Positions 17,526-29,462 of a stretch of DNA of 64,000 bases are shown here, one piece after another; the first letter of the stretch is position 1, and each line of letters begins with the position of its first letter. Source of the stretch: Rheum nobile (Eukaryota; Streptophyta; Magnoliopsida; Caryophyllales; Polygonaceae). The notes under the pieces are model-generated. The model was not told the DNA's origin, searched no databases, and saw only the letters and a program-made list of their open reading frames with translations. The translations under genes and the position numbers were made by a program. The stretch covers positions 2,294,001 through 2,358,000 of the forward strand of contig WOAB01000568.1 in assembly GCA_027886185.1 (NCBI GenBank), read 5' to 3'.

Positions 17526-20399
17526 TATAACACCCCTAAATCTTAACCCATTTGGAAAGGTATTACCGCCAGTGATCTCAGTGTTCCTTACCGAGATCAC
17601 CCAAGGCTTTACCGTTTAAATACAATTATGAGATACAAAGGATACAAAATGATAACTTTGCTCATATAAAACATGAGTCCCGGGATTACATCACAATCCC
17701 AAATAGGACAAATACAGAGTTTAAACAAAGTACAGCAGAAGTCTTTTTAAATACATCACAGAGTAAATAAGTTACAGCGGAAGTCTTTCTTGAAATCTTA
17801 CAAAAAGGGTTATGATCGTAATGATCATCTGCCCAAGGATCTCAACCTGATTAAAAGATAATTATTAAAACATCCAAAAACAACCGTCGTCTTCATAGTC
17901 AATCTAGTCTCCTCATATCTTCGCTCTATCTGATGTGCCGAATCGAAAGGATGACACTAGCCAACCATACAGAGAACAATTGCGGTTGGTTAGTCTACTG
18001 AATAGACTATGCAATGGTACAAAGCAGAAGGTTCGAAGTAGTTGTATTAGGTTAGACTCCTCGTTTCTCGAATAAAAGTCGAGTACGTTAGTCAACCTTC
18101 ATACTATACTGGAATATGACAAAAGGCATGCACAAGAGAAGATTTTGAAAGACTGAATCTTCACAGAAATCGACCCGAAAGAAGACTCCAACGGAATTGA
18201 GTCTTAAGGAAATATGACAAATCTGGAACGTTTAAAGAATCAGACATCAGATTTAAAAGCTGACTTAGATGTTTCGGTTCACAACCAACCTCACCGCATA
18301 CAGCGAATCCAGATTGGAAAGAGAACGTACTCTGATCAAAAGTCAAGACGATCTTTCCTAGCTGCACTATTTACTTAGCTGTACTACTCGCCAAAGGTAT
18401 ATTAATCTTGTGCACTCGGGCACTCTATCTTATTTAATTATAAAACACACGCCACTGAAATACATTAATATTATTAAGCGCGGTAACAAAGCTTAAATCT
18501 CAGGGTGACCATTATGTCGACCCAAACTAAAACAACACACAAACACACACACACGAGGCTTAATATTATTCCGAGAACAACGGCAGTTATTATTACACAG
18601 GATGACCTTACGTTCACCCAGATTACACTGCCATAGTTCTTACACTTTAATTTACAGGGTGACAGTTACGTCCACCCCAATTGCACTAGCTAGGTGCTTA
18701 ATAGACAGGGTGACAATTATGTCCACCCAATTGCGCTAGCAAGGCGCTTAAACACTTCAGATCCTTAAAGGTGGATAGGAAGCATAGGTCATGACCCTTA
18801 AATTATTATTCGGAAATTAACCCGAGGAGTATTACGATTTAAAGAAACGACAAATCCTTACTTGGATTAGCGTTCCTATGAACATTAAGTTATAAAGAAA
18901 CAACTAATCCTTACTTGGATTAGCGTTCCTATGAACACTCGTGCTAACTAAACAGTCTAACACAACAATTATTCACATTAAATCCATCCAGGCAAAACGA
19001 CTTAAACATAGAGATAATAGAAACGACTAATCCTTACTTGGATTAGCTTTCCTATTAATCCACATGCTATTCTAGCATTAAGATTAAATTCACAACAATA
19101 CCATCACGGTAATTATCACATATAATTGCGTTGTTCTAACAGATATACAACCTATGATAATGTCATTATTACAGTTTCCAAAACAGTTTATAAAACCATT
19201 TCCAGACAAACACAATAATCATTCCAAATTAATTACTCAGATAAACAACTGATAATTAATGTAAATATGGAACGATGAGCAAGAGCGAACCTCCAGTTGC
19301 CTTAATCCACAGAGTTTGAACGAAGCCTAACGACGACGGGATTCCGGGCTCGACACAGGAACAGATCTGGCACACAGATTCCTTCGGATCGACCCATACA
19401 GAAACCCTAAGTTAGATCCGACATAACAATAGTACGAATCTAAAGGAAGACAAACGGATACGAAAGGAACGATGCCCGAACAACGACCACTCAGGGCCGA
19501 GGCCAAAAGAAGCCACGACCTTCTGGCGGCGATCGTCGGGTTCATCACGGCGGGCGCCGCGTTTATCACGGCGGTCGCCGCCGAGAACACGGCGGTCGCC
19601 GCGGTGAACCCAGAACAGAACGGCGAGGGCAGAAAACTCACCAAACACACGTGAAATGCTCCCCTTTGGCCTTGCTTGGGTTCTGACCTTCAAAGGCAAC
19701 AAAGAGGCTTCTCAAGGGCTACTGGAACACACCAACAACACCCCCGGCGATCACCACTAAACTCCGGCGAAGCAAGCTTTTCTGGCGAGAAGAGATTTGA
19801 GAGATTTAGGCTGAGATTTGTGCCCAATCTGACCCAAAACCTCCTCAATTTATAGCCAAAGCACAAGGGGACACCATGATGGTCTACAACGAGGCGGAGC
19901 AGGGCTAAATCGGCGCGTCAGAGGCTCACCGATGACTTCTGGGTTTTACCCGCTAGCTAGCTCGCGGCGGGCGCCGCCATTCACCCGGTCGCCGCCTCAC
20001 AAAACCACTACGGCGGGCAACTTACGGCGGTCGCCGCCCTTAATGCGGCGGTCGCCGTTTTCTGGTCTTTGCGCCCAGCTAGAAGAGGAGGGCATTGTTG
20101 CCTCGAGCCCTTCGCGGCGGTCGCCGCCTTAATTGCGGCGGTCGCCGCCACCGTGGCTTTGCCCTTCTCAGCTTTTGGACGATATCGACTTAACTCGGGA
20201 TAAAAATAATCGTACACGAACGAGTATTAACATCCAAAGCACGTCGTCTGTATATTATTTCACTGAGAAAAATATTATAGATAGAGAGAACATTACAGAA
20301 TGTCTTAAACTCTCTGAATTAAATCTGACGTACAAAACGGGTGTTCGGGAAAATCCCCAAAATTCCCAAAATAACCTTACAGAAATACGGGGTATCACA
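17526..20399 (-). repeat. TR-GAG LTR copy B (uninterrupted)
   Basis: 2,874 bp, ending GGGGTATCACA at 20399; the other terminus has decayed from TGTAACAC to TATAACAC. This is the 5' LTR of the right unit. It preserves the empty target site of Tat-1 (ACCTTCTGGCGG near 19510). It carries the same palindrome families as copy A and GC-rich clusters at 19522-19606 and 19962-20150. The flanking GTCAC at 20400-20404 would be its target duplication if the partner lies outside the window. Confidence 0.88.
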
Positions 20400-20767
20400 G
20401 TCACCCCCTATCTTGTTGTGGTTTAACTATCTAGACTACTCGTCTCTTCGAGTCCAAAGCTCATATCATTGAGTTCAAGAAGCAATTATATCTTTAATTG
20501 TCACCAATATCCTCTCTTGGATCTCATTCGGCCATCTCTTTGGTCGTTACACGCTCGATATCTTTCGAGTGACTCCAACTGATTCCCTCTCGAGATTTCG
20601 TGCAATTCATCAAAGGTGTGCACCCTTCGTTTCCACGGAATCCACGAGAGCAAAACCAACACTTGGTGAGCAAGAAAGCTCTAAGACGCTTGCGAGACAA
20701 AAGCTTGTCGCTTGGCTTAGTTGCGTTCCATGGCACTTGCGATCGACTCAACGGCTACTTTTTCATC
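20400..20767 (+). repeat. 5' LTR remnant of a chromovirus-type element
   Basis: Closely similar to 29078-29451 (CCCCCTATCTTGTTGTGG start, CTTTTGCATCA or CTTTTTCATCA end). The first few bases are missing because the TR-GAG array is inserted here. Confidence 0.85.
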
Positions 20768-20769
20768 AA

Positions 20770-21721
20770 CTGGTATCAGAGCCATTGTCAAGCTAAGTCT
20801 TCTTTGTCTTTTTTTGTGAATCTTGAAAATTTTCTTGCGTAAAAATCCGTTCTTGAAAATCTTGCCCACCGCTGCCGCTACCGTTGCTCGCTCCACCGCC
20901 CGCGCCGCCACCCGTGCTACATGCGCTACCGCTTCCGCCACCCACCACGTGCATTCCCTTGCGACTGCCGCCACCGCAGCGGAGCCTTACATACGGCATG
21001 CCCTAATTTGTTCTTGGCCTCCAAGAATCCTATCTTTGACTTTTCAAAGTTTATTAGCCATATCTTATCTCTTTCCTTATAGCAATATCTTTCCTTGCAA
21101 GTAGATAACTTTTTCATATAATTTTTGTGATCTTTTTCTCTTTCTTATTATTTGGATAGAGTTGCATGCTAGATTTTGTTCCCTTCTTTCTTGTTGCGCG
21201 TCTACCTCTCACATCTCTCACAAGGCAAATCTATCTTGTGAGATTTAAAAAAAAAAAAAACAAGTGTCTTGCGGCCAATTTAAAAAAAAACTTGTCTTCC
21301 AAGAAAACCCAACAATTTCGAAGGAAGAGAAAAAAGAAAGCCTTAGGCAATCTAGGCGAAGCCTATTCACTACGGCGCAAGATCCACTAAGCCCATCTCT
21401 CCGTTTCTCTCTACGCAACACAACAACTAAAGTTGTCAACTTTTTTGCTTGCATTTTCTTGCTAACTAATTTTAGAGATTTGAACTTGGTTGCTTGAATT
21501 GTTTGGGTAAGGACACTTGTTTGTATTGTTTGATTGCTATCTCTTGCTTCAATCCATACGTCAGGCCAAACGCTCCTCACCAGAAGCCAAAATTGTTTCC
21601 TTTACACGGGAATTTTTTCTTGGTTCCTTGCGAGACAAGGACTTGGTTTGCCCTTAGTTCTTTTGCTTTGATTTGTTTGATCTCTTGGTTGTTTTATGAT
21701 TCGTATAGGTGACTTATCTAT
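20770..21721 (+). other. Primer-binding site and leader of the chromovirus
   Basis: TGGTATCAGAGCC at 20770-20782 fits initiator methionine tRNA. The leader up to the gag ATG at 21722 contains a GCC-rich Ala-type trinucleotide stretch (20870-20990) and an A14 run near 21248. No other gene seen. Confidence 0.75.
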
Positions 21722-23280
21722 GGACACCTCAAGCCAGCTCGCTACACAAGCCATTGTCGCGCAGAGCATTCGCAATGCGCAAGACGCCTACGCTGCCCTC
21801 CAAGCGTAACTTGCCGCGAAGGAAGCCGAGCTTGCCGATCACGAGGAGGCCAATGCCGCAAGAGCGCGACGCCAAGATCGCACAAATACGTGCAGCCAAT
21901 AGCACGCACACGATCCCCATGATCAACCCCACAACGCAGTGGAATGACAATCCCGAAGACGCCGCCCCTCTCTCAGCCCCGCGGTGCACCCTACGCGGTT
22001 GCGCTCCCAGGTTGAAAGCCATCACAATCAACCCGAGCGCGTGGACGCACGTGAGCGCTATGACCCAACTTGAAGACGAAGTCTCCGACACCGGCCCTTC
22101 CCGAAGCTTTCGGTTGTCACGGGATCCCTTTCCCTACGTCAACACTCAAGACAGAAGGAAGACCGCGCAGCACAACGCACACTACCATAGTGCCAGCGAG
22201 ACAAAGCACCACAAAAGCGACTTCCATGACTTTGCCGACGATGATGAGGACCCTCTGAGATGCCCCATGTTGGCAATCCCCTCTTCGACTACGATGAGAA
22301 CGAGGATTACATCCCCGGTGGCAATGTGCCCCCGCACGCCCAACGTGACGAGTTCTACGTGCCGCCCCCTCGCGTCAGTCGCGCACCCCAAGAGACGCGG
22401 CGCTGCAAACTGTGCCCCATGCGTGATCCCACACGATGCACGCCATGACCTGCCCCTACCTCATGATGGCAGACGCAACTGCCATAACCAGCCTATGAAC
22501 CCGCCTATGGTTCATACTCAACGGCGCGATATTAAGGTAAAACTCGAACACTTTGCTGGTGAATATGTTGCTTCTAAATTTCTTGAGTGGAAGCAATCCA
22601 CAAAGTATGTCCTAGCCCACTGCCAATATTTAGAGCATGAGAAGGTCGAGATTGCGACCTTGCATTTCACCGGCACCGCACGTGCTTGTTGGTTCCGTCT
22701 CACCAACGAGTGAGCTAGAAGATGATTGGATCCCATCTCGAGTTGGAATCAATTGATCTATGTGATGACTAAGCGGCATATGCTCGCGGACTACAAGGAG
22801 GACATGTGCCTCAAGATCGCCCTGGCGACGCAAGGGTCCCTCATCCCGCTTGATTTATTTGCCGAGTTAGAAGAGATGTGTCACAAGGCTGGAGTGCACC
22901 CCGCTTCTTCGGCTATGAGGTCCATGTTTCTACGTGGATTAGACATTGAGGTTCGTGAGCAACTCATGATCCTCAACATCAAGGACCTCAACACGATGAC
23001 ACACTCGAGTATGTAGATTTACGTGCAAATCCAAAGGAAGAAGAAGGATGCTTGGTCACGCTCTAACCCCAGGTAGGTTCGAACCCAAGTTCAATTTTTT
23101 CTTCTAATTTTCGCGAAATACTTCGCATCCCAGGATTGTCCACGCAACGCTCGTAGTGGCGCTCCCTGCGCGCGTCAGTGCCCCGCCAACGCGTCCCAGG
23201 ATGACAGCACGCACGACCTCGTGTGCTTCAAGTGTCAAGGCCGTGACTACCTATAGCGAGACTGCCCCAACACAAGCGAG
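21722..23280 (+). pseudogene. gag: Gag of the chromovirus (frameshifted)
   Basis: Starts ATG 21722 (MDTSSQLATQAIVAQ) but meets a TAA after about 29 codons, and the coding sense moves between frames. Recognisable parts: an acidic segment near 22260-22400; the capsid domain at about 22530-23015 (KLEHFAGEYVASKFLEWKQS, LAHCQYLEHEKVEIATLHFTG), broken by TGA at 22711-22713; and a degenerate knuckle near 23220-23270 (CFKCQGRDYL, stop, RDC). The capsid part closely resembles the gag at 35779-36993, so both belong to one lineage. Confidence 0.8.
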
Positions 23281-24660
23281 TCATGTTCTCTCAAGCCGGC
23301 TACGAATCGTTTGATAATGAGCCACTTGACGAGGGCAATGCGCCCCATGCCGAGGACACTCACGATGGCGCCAATGGCGACACTGACGACGCCTACTATT
23401 GCAATGTGCCCGACGATGACGAAGGCACTCACTTGGGCCTTGTCACGTGCTGCGTCCTCATGGCTAAGGAGGGCACACTTGTGGACCAGCGATAGAACTT
23501 GTTTCACATATTGCTTGGTCAAGACTGTCGACCTCAGCGAGATCATTGATTGAGGGAGTTGTTGCAACATCATTAACGAGAAGTGATCAACCATCTCGAA
23601 CTAGAGACAACCCCTCACCCCCAACCATATAGCCTTCAATGGATCTCTTAAGGTAACGGTGGCAATGTGGTATAAAGGCAATGCCATGTCACCTTCAATA
23701 TTGGCTATTACCATGATATAGTTTTACATGATGTTATTGCTATGGATTCCACTCACTTGCTTTTACGACGCCCTTGGCAAATTGACAAGTGTGCCCTACA
23801 TGATGGCTTCCTCAACAATTATGTGTTTATGCACAACGGGAAATGCATCACTTTGCTTCCCATGAGCCCCAAGGAAATCCTCCAAGATCAAGTGGAGCAT
23901 CACCGCGCGAAGACCATTGAGCAGGCCAAGTCACAAGTTGCCTCTGCAGCGCGCTCCAACGACATGACGCACCCCAGTGCTTCCACTGCCAACGCGTGCC
24001 CCAATGACGCGGCGCACTCAAGCAACGCGAGTGTCAGCACGCGCCCCAACGACTGTGATGCGGCTGCCATCACGTTGCACTCCCCTCCTGCAACGCGCTC
24101 CAGCTCCACTGCGCCAGTGCCTCTAAAGGGCAAGTGCGACAAGCGCCTTTTTCTTGCGTGCTCTAGGGACCTCACCCCTCGTATTTCAGGGATGTCAACC
24201 GTGTTTTCTTCTTGTGCCTAATGTGTGTCTTTTGAATGTCGAGGACTTGATTGATTTACCCCTTGTGGTGTCGTCTCTTTTGCAGGAATTCACAGATGTG
24301 CTTTCCGAGGATCTCCTTGTCGGTTTGCCGCCTATGCGAGGCATAGAGCACCAGATTGACTTCGTGCCCAACACCTCCTTGCCCAATCGCACTGCCTACC
24401 GCGCCAGCCTTGAGGAGACTAAGGAGTTACATCGCTAGGACCAAGAGTTGATGGACAAGGGCTACGTCCGTGAGAGCCTTAGATCATGCGCCGTCCAAGT
24501 CATTCTTGTCCCCAAGAAGGATGGCTCATAGCGCATCTGTGTTGATTGTCGCATGATCAACCAAATCACAGTGAAGTATCACCATCCTATTCCAAGACTA
24601 GATGACATGCTAGATGAGCTTTATTGAGCCACTTTGTTTTCTAAGATAGATTTGAAAAGT
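23281..24660 (+). pseudogene. pol: Protease and N-terminal RT of the chromovirus (decayed)
   Basis: The C-terminal part of the protease is seen at 23742-23880 (LLLRRPWQIDKCALHDGF, ITLLPMSPKEI). After a variable Ala/Asn-rich stretch RT begins: EFTDVLSEDLLVGLPPMRG, RESLRSCAVQVILVPKKDGS, ICVDCRMINQITVKYHHPIP and FSKIDLKSGY. Several in-frame stops occur (for example near 24436, 24528 and 24625). The LVPKKDGS...RICVDCR arrangement fits chromoviruses of the CRM/Reina/Galadriel group; the exact lineage is not settled. The RT breaks off at 24660 inside SGYHQI because an LTR is inserted. Confidence 0.8.
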
Positions 24661-24665
24661 GGTTA

Positions 24666-26092
24666 TGATAGGTGTTATTTCATACACCTTTACTAGCAAT
24701 TATTAGCATGATTTGGAGAGGTTTTAGATGAGTTTTGGTGCTAAGTCTGCAATCCAGATGTTATGGAGAGAAGTGAAGAAATTCCAGGATTTGCAGCTTA
24801 GATGAAGCATGAGGATGGATGGAGCTGCTGGAGCATTCATGGAGAAGACTACCAACACTTGGTAGGATTGAAGGGCAACAGGAGCAGAGAAGAAGAGAGC
24901 TGGAGAATTGAGCTCACCGCCCCGCGTCAGAAGTACCGCGGCCCAGCGGTGACTCTCAGTGAAGATGGAGCCCGCGCCAGAGGATGCCACCGCCCCGCGG
25001 TGGAAGTTCGATGCCTCGCGGTGGAATTCGCCGCCCCGCGGTGGCTGTGCTTAATGACCTCGCGCCAGAGACGATTCTCTTTCCTTTTATGTTTGAGAAT
25101 TTATTTTATTATTATTTTGTTTCCTTTAATTTCCGCTTTAGTTTAACCTAGTTTGTTAAGACTATTTAAGCCCTCTTTCTAGGTTAAGAGGAAGAGACAC
25201 TATGACAGACACACTATTACGGAGACTTGGACTATTTTGTTATCATCGTTTTTACTTTTCTTAGTTTTTCATCCCCTTTGATGGAGAGCTAACTTCACCT
25301 TTGTTCTGCTAGACGATTGAAGCAGTACAGTTGATGTGTTTGTGAGATTTCTATTCCTTGTTCTTATCCTTATTTGTATCGGATTGTTTCTCTTGGTTAT
25401 ATTGATATTGATTTCTTGTTGTTCTTCTTAGCCTGATCAACTAGGTTGAATACATTTTATCAATTGCTAGGATTGCATATAGGGGTTCCGAGTGCATATC
25501 TAGTGGCAAACACAATTGTGCATATAGGGGTTCCGAGCGTACAATTGTGAGTGAGAATCGATTGCATGTTAAGTAGGAGAGTGAGTACTTGTACGTCTTT
25601 CTACTTGCATGTATCCTATATCTTTGTGTGCATTGCTATTGCTGTGTTGGTGCTAAAGTACGCTGACAACTGTGAGAATCAGTGGTACTTTATCATTGGC
25701 ATAGTAATAAGTTTATTGACAACTGTGAGAATCAATAGTACTTAAGATCAGGGTGGGAACGACTATCAGGATAATTAAAAGAACTTGGACGAAATAGATT
25801 TCAGTGATCAAACTCTATCTCTGTATTGTGGATTTCGCTCTAGTGGAACTACTTTCCCTCATTATATTTTCTTCCTACATAAATCAGACTTGTTTGCTTT
25901 ACTTGTTTACTTTCTTGATAACTAAACCCCCGTTTGTGTTACTTGTCATTCACGGCTGCATACTACATCAAACCTTCTCTGTGGGATCGACCCTTACTTG
26001 TCTACTATACTTCTGTTTAGTGGGTTTGTTAGGATAATTTACTTTGATAAGGCTAATTAACGATATTTGCTTGTGCATCTTTAGACACGTCA
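24666..26092 (+). mobile_element. Solo LTR of an Athila-type element
   Basis: 1,427 bp, TGATAGGTGTTATTTC to TTAGACACGTCA, flanked by GGTTA at 24661-24665 and 26093-26097. Removing it and one GGTTA restores the RT reading SGYHQI. The start aligns with the Athila LTR at 30854 (TGATCAGTACTATTTT) and the end shares CTGTGGGATCGACCC and GTTAGG, so it is the same broad family. No internal sequence is present, hence LTR-LTR recombination. It contains a cluster of CCGCCCCGCGGTGG-like GC-rich palindromes at 24918-25070. Confidence 0.92.
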
Positions 26093-26097
26093 GGTTA

Positions 26098-27277
26098 TCA
26101 CCAAATTAAGATGGAGGAAGGTGATGAGTGGAAATGGCATTTAAGACCAAGTACAAGCTCTATGAGTGGTTAGTGATGCCATTCGGCCTCACTAATGCAC
26201 CGAACACGTTCATGCGTCTCATGAACCATGTCTTGAGAGCATATTTGGGAAAATTTGTTGTAGTCTACTTTGATGACATTCTTGTTTACAATAGGACTTT
26301 AGAGGATCATTTGAGACACCTTAGGGCCGTGTTAAAGTGTCTTAGGAAGGAGAGTCTTTATGCTTACTTAGGTAAATGCTCTTTTTGCTCGGACTCTACT
26401 ATTTTCCTTGGTTTTGTTGTTAGCAAGGATGGGCTCCGTGTGGATCAAGAGAAGATTCGCGCCATAGAGGAGTGGTCGCGCCCCACCACGGCGACCATGG
26501 TGTGTTCCTTATTAGGGCTCACAGGTTTCTACCACCGCTTCATGAAGGACTTCTCTACGATTTCCACGCTGCTGCACGAGCTCAAGAAGAAGAATGCCAC
26601 CATCGACTGGAGTGACGCCCATAAGGCCGCGTTCGCCGCACTCAAGGAGCGCTTGTGTCGCGTGCCACTGCTGCAGCTGCCCGACTTCACCAAGACCTTT
26701 GAGGTCGAATGCGATGCGTCTCACCATTGATTGGAGCGACGCCCACGAGGCCGCGTTTGCCGTGCTCAAGGAGCGCTTGTGCCGCACGTCGTTGCTGCAA
26801 CTGCCCGACTTCGCCAAGACCTTTGAGGTCGAATGCGACGCGTTTAACCATGACATTGGGGGTGTTCTACTTTAAGAGCACAGACCCATTGCCTATTTCT
26901 GCGAGAAGCTCACGGGCGCCACACTCAATTACCCAATCTATGACAAGGAGCTCTACGCGCTCATTAGGGTGTTGACGACGTGGCAACACTGCTTGTGGCC
27001 CAAGGAGTTTGTGATTCACTCTGAACACGAGGCTCTGAAGTACCTAAGGAGCCAAGTCAACCTCAACTGCTGCCATGCTCGTTGGGTTGAGTTTATGGAG
27101 AAATTTCTATATGCGGTGCAATACAAGAAGGGAAAGGAGAATGTGGTCGACGACGCCCTCACCTGCAGGTACGTGCTCTTGACTCACCTTGATGCCTCTA
27201 TTTTAGGCTTTTCCCTTATCAAAGAGTTGTATGTACATGATGAGGACTTTAAGTCCATTTTTGAGTCTTGCATTTAA
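26098..27277 (+). pseudogene. pol: C-terminal RT and RNase H of the chromovirus (decayed)
   Basis: Resumes directly after the solo LTR. RT: LYEWLVMPFGLTNAPNTFMR, catalytic YFDDILVY near 26270, CSFCSDSTIFLGFVVSKDGL. RNase H-type sequence: KTFEVECDAS, RPIAYFCEKLTGATLNYP, ELYALIRVLTTWQHCL, EFVIHSEHEALKYL. A 124-bp tandem duplication (26599-26846) shifts the frame, and stops occur at 26728-26730, 26872 and 27275. Confidence 0.85.
26599..26846 (+). repeat. 124-bp tandem duplication in RT/RNase H
   Basis: Two diverged copies starting ACCATCGACTGGAG and ACCATTGATTGGAG, 26599-26722 and 26723-26846. Because 124 is not a multiple of three, the duplication breaks the frame. The copies differ at roughly 15 positions, so the event is old or the copies came from different relatives. 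Confidence 0.85.
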
Positions 27278-27280
27278 AAG

Positions 27281-28529
27281 GGAGAGTCTACTGGTTTTAT
27301 CGTGGATAATGACTACTTGTTTAAGGAGGGAAAGCTTTGCATCCCTAGGACTTCTATTCGTAGGCTTTTGATCCAGGAGGCACATGAGGGTCGAGGACAT
27401 TTTGGTGTAGCTAAGACTGTCACCGTACTTAAGCAGCATTTCTATTGGCCTAAGATGGTTCACCATGTGACTAGGTTTTGTGTGAGTTATGGGACATGTC
27501 AAAGAGCTAAGTCTAGATCGAGCCCCCATGGATTGTACAACCCTTTGCCTATTCTAACTACCCCTTGGGAGGACATATCTATGGATTTTATTTCGGGGTT
27601 GCCAATGTCTAAGAAGGGGAGGGACTCGATATTTGTGGTTGTTGATCGTTTTTCTAAGATGGCTCATTTTATTAATTACAAAATGACTCATAATGCTTTG
27701 GATGTTGCTAGTTTATTGTTTGAGCATATTGTGAAATTGCATGGGATTCTTAGGACTATTATCTTGGATCGTGACACTAGTTTTTTGAGCTACTTTTAGA
27801 AGTCTTTGTGGTCGAAATTGGGGACGCACTTGCTATTTTCCACTAGCTAACACCCCCAAACTAACAGCCAAACGGAGGTCACTAATAGGACTTTAGGAAC
27901 TTGATTATGTACTACGTTGAGGTGTAATCTCCGCAGTGTGAAGAGTGCTTGCCCTTTGTTGAGTTTTCTTGTAACAAGTCCATGCACTCGGCAACGAAGA
28001 TGACGCCCTTTGAGGTTGTCTACGGCCTCAACCCCCACACACCGCTGGATTTGACGTTGCGCCCTATGAAAGACAAGGAGAGCGTCAAGGGCCTGCAGCG
28101 CACGGAGTGTGTCCAAGCACTGCACCAGCGGACGAGAGCACAACTAGAGCGACGTACGATGCAATACAAGGCGCAAGCTGACCACGGTCGGCGCTCCACC
28201 TTCACTGTGAGCGCTTTCTAGCCAAGATATGTAGCAAGCTTGATGTTCGCAGAGATGGACCCTTCAAGGTCCTAGAGCGCCTCAGCGACAACGCGTATCG
28301 CCTTGAGCTCCCTGACGAATATGGCGTGCATATGAGCTTCAACTTGGCTGATTTGTCTCCCTACACTCCCCTTGAGCACGACGAGGACGAAGCGGGGATG
28401 CTTCGCTGCCAAGAAGGGGAGAATGATGGCTCCCTACCCTCACCCTTGACGAAGAAGGACGAGGAAGACAAGATGAGTGTCCGCTCCAACGGACCCGTGA
28501 CCAGAGGGCGAGCTAGAGCCATCGCTTAA
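27281..28529 (+). pseudogene. int: Integrase and C-terminal tail of the chromovirus (decayed)
   Basis: Zinc-module part (EAHEGRGHFGVAKTVTVLKQ, FYWPKM, GTCQRAKS), then the catalytic core (DISMDFISGLP, FVVVDRFSKMAHF, ILDRDTSFLSYF), interrupted by TAG at 27797-27799; NSQTEVTNRTL follows in damaged form. The GPY/F-type segment DGPFKVLERLSDNAYRLELP lies near 28255-28310, then FNLADLSPYTP and a tail ending GPVTRGRARAIA at 28529. Such a GPxTRxRA tail is typical of CRM-like chromoviruses; no clear chromodomain is seen. Confidence 0.8.
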
Positions 28530-29073
28530 GCAACCCAATATGTGGTCACGAGATGCCTAGCCAGCTTCGGCAATGCTACCGAGCCCATAGGCATGACCGT
28601 AGTCACATTTTTGGATTTTGAGGTTATCTAGCCAAGAAGTCGTGGTGCACGCTCCCTGTCGCGTGCCCCCTGTTTTGCGCGCTTTGCATGACACTCATTG
28701 CGTCACGCGCTTCACGTGACGATGTCCTCACGATGCCCCTGCAACGCGCCCCGCGTGACACTCCCTGTGTCGCGCCCCATGTCGCGCGCTCCCTGGCGCG
28801 CGCCCCCTATCCATTTTATATGTTTAAGTGTTTTGAGGTTATTTGGATATTTTTAGACTATTTTGGAAAAGTTGTTGTTTTGAGGTTTTAATGCTTGACG
28901 GGGCGTGCCTCATGTGTCATGGGCCGCACGTCTAAGCCCGTTAGTTTTACTTAGATTATTTTCTATCTTTTAGCTTAGTTTTAGTCTTTAAATACTTGTT
29001 ATTTCCCATTGAGACATTTACGTTTAATTGCTTAATTTTATGGAAATTGAGGTTCATCTTCTTGCTTGAGCAT
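28530..29073 (+). other. 3' untranslated region of the chromovirus
   Basis: No gene seen. 28640-28810 is rich in CGCGC words (GTCGCGCGC, CGTGACACTCC), then becomes A/T-rich towards the LTR. Confidence 0.6.
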
Positions 29074-29451
29074 AGACGTCACCCCCTATCTTGTTGTGGT
29101 ATAGCTATCTATCCTACTCGTCTCTTCGAGTCCAAAGCTTTTATCTTTGAGTTCAAGAAATGATCATCTCTTTGATCGTCACCAAGATCCTCTCTTGGAT
29201 CTCATTCAACCATATCTTTGGTCGCTACACGCTCGATCTCTTTCGAGTGACTCCAACTGATTCTCTCTCGGGATTTTGTGCAATTCATCAAGGGTGTGCA
29301 CCCTCTGCTTCCACGGCATCCACGAGAGCAAAACCAACACTTGGCAAGCAAGAAACCTCTAAGATGCTTGCGAGACGAAAGCTTGTTGCTTGGCTTGGCT
29401 TAGTTGCGTTCCAGGGCACTTGCGATCGACTCAACGGGGACTTTTGCATCA
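29074..29451 (+). repeat. 3' LTR of the chromovirus
   Basis: About 375 bp, matching 20400-20767 and ending TTGCATCA. The left border is uncertain by a few bases (TAGACGTCACC, probably once TGACGTCACC). Confidence 0.8.
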
Positions 29452-29462
29452 ATATTTGTGTC

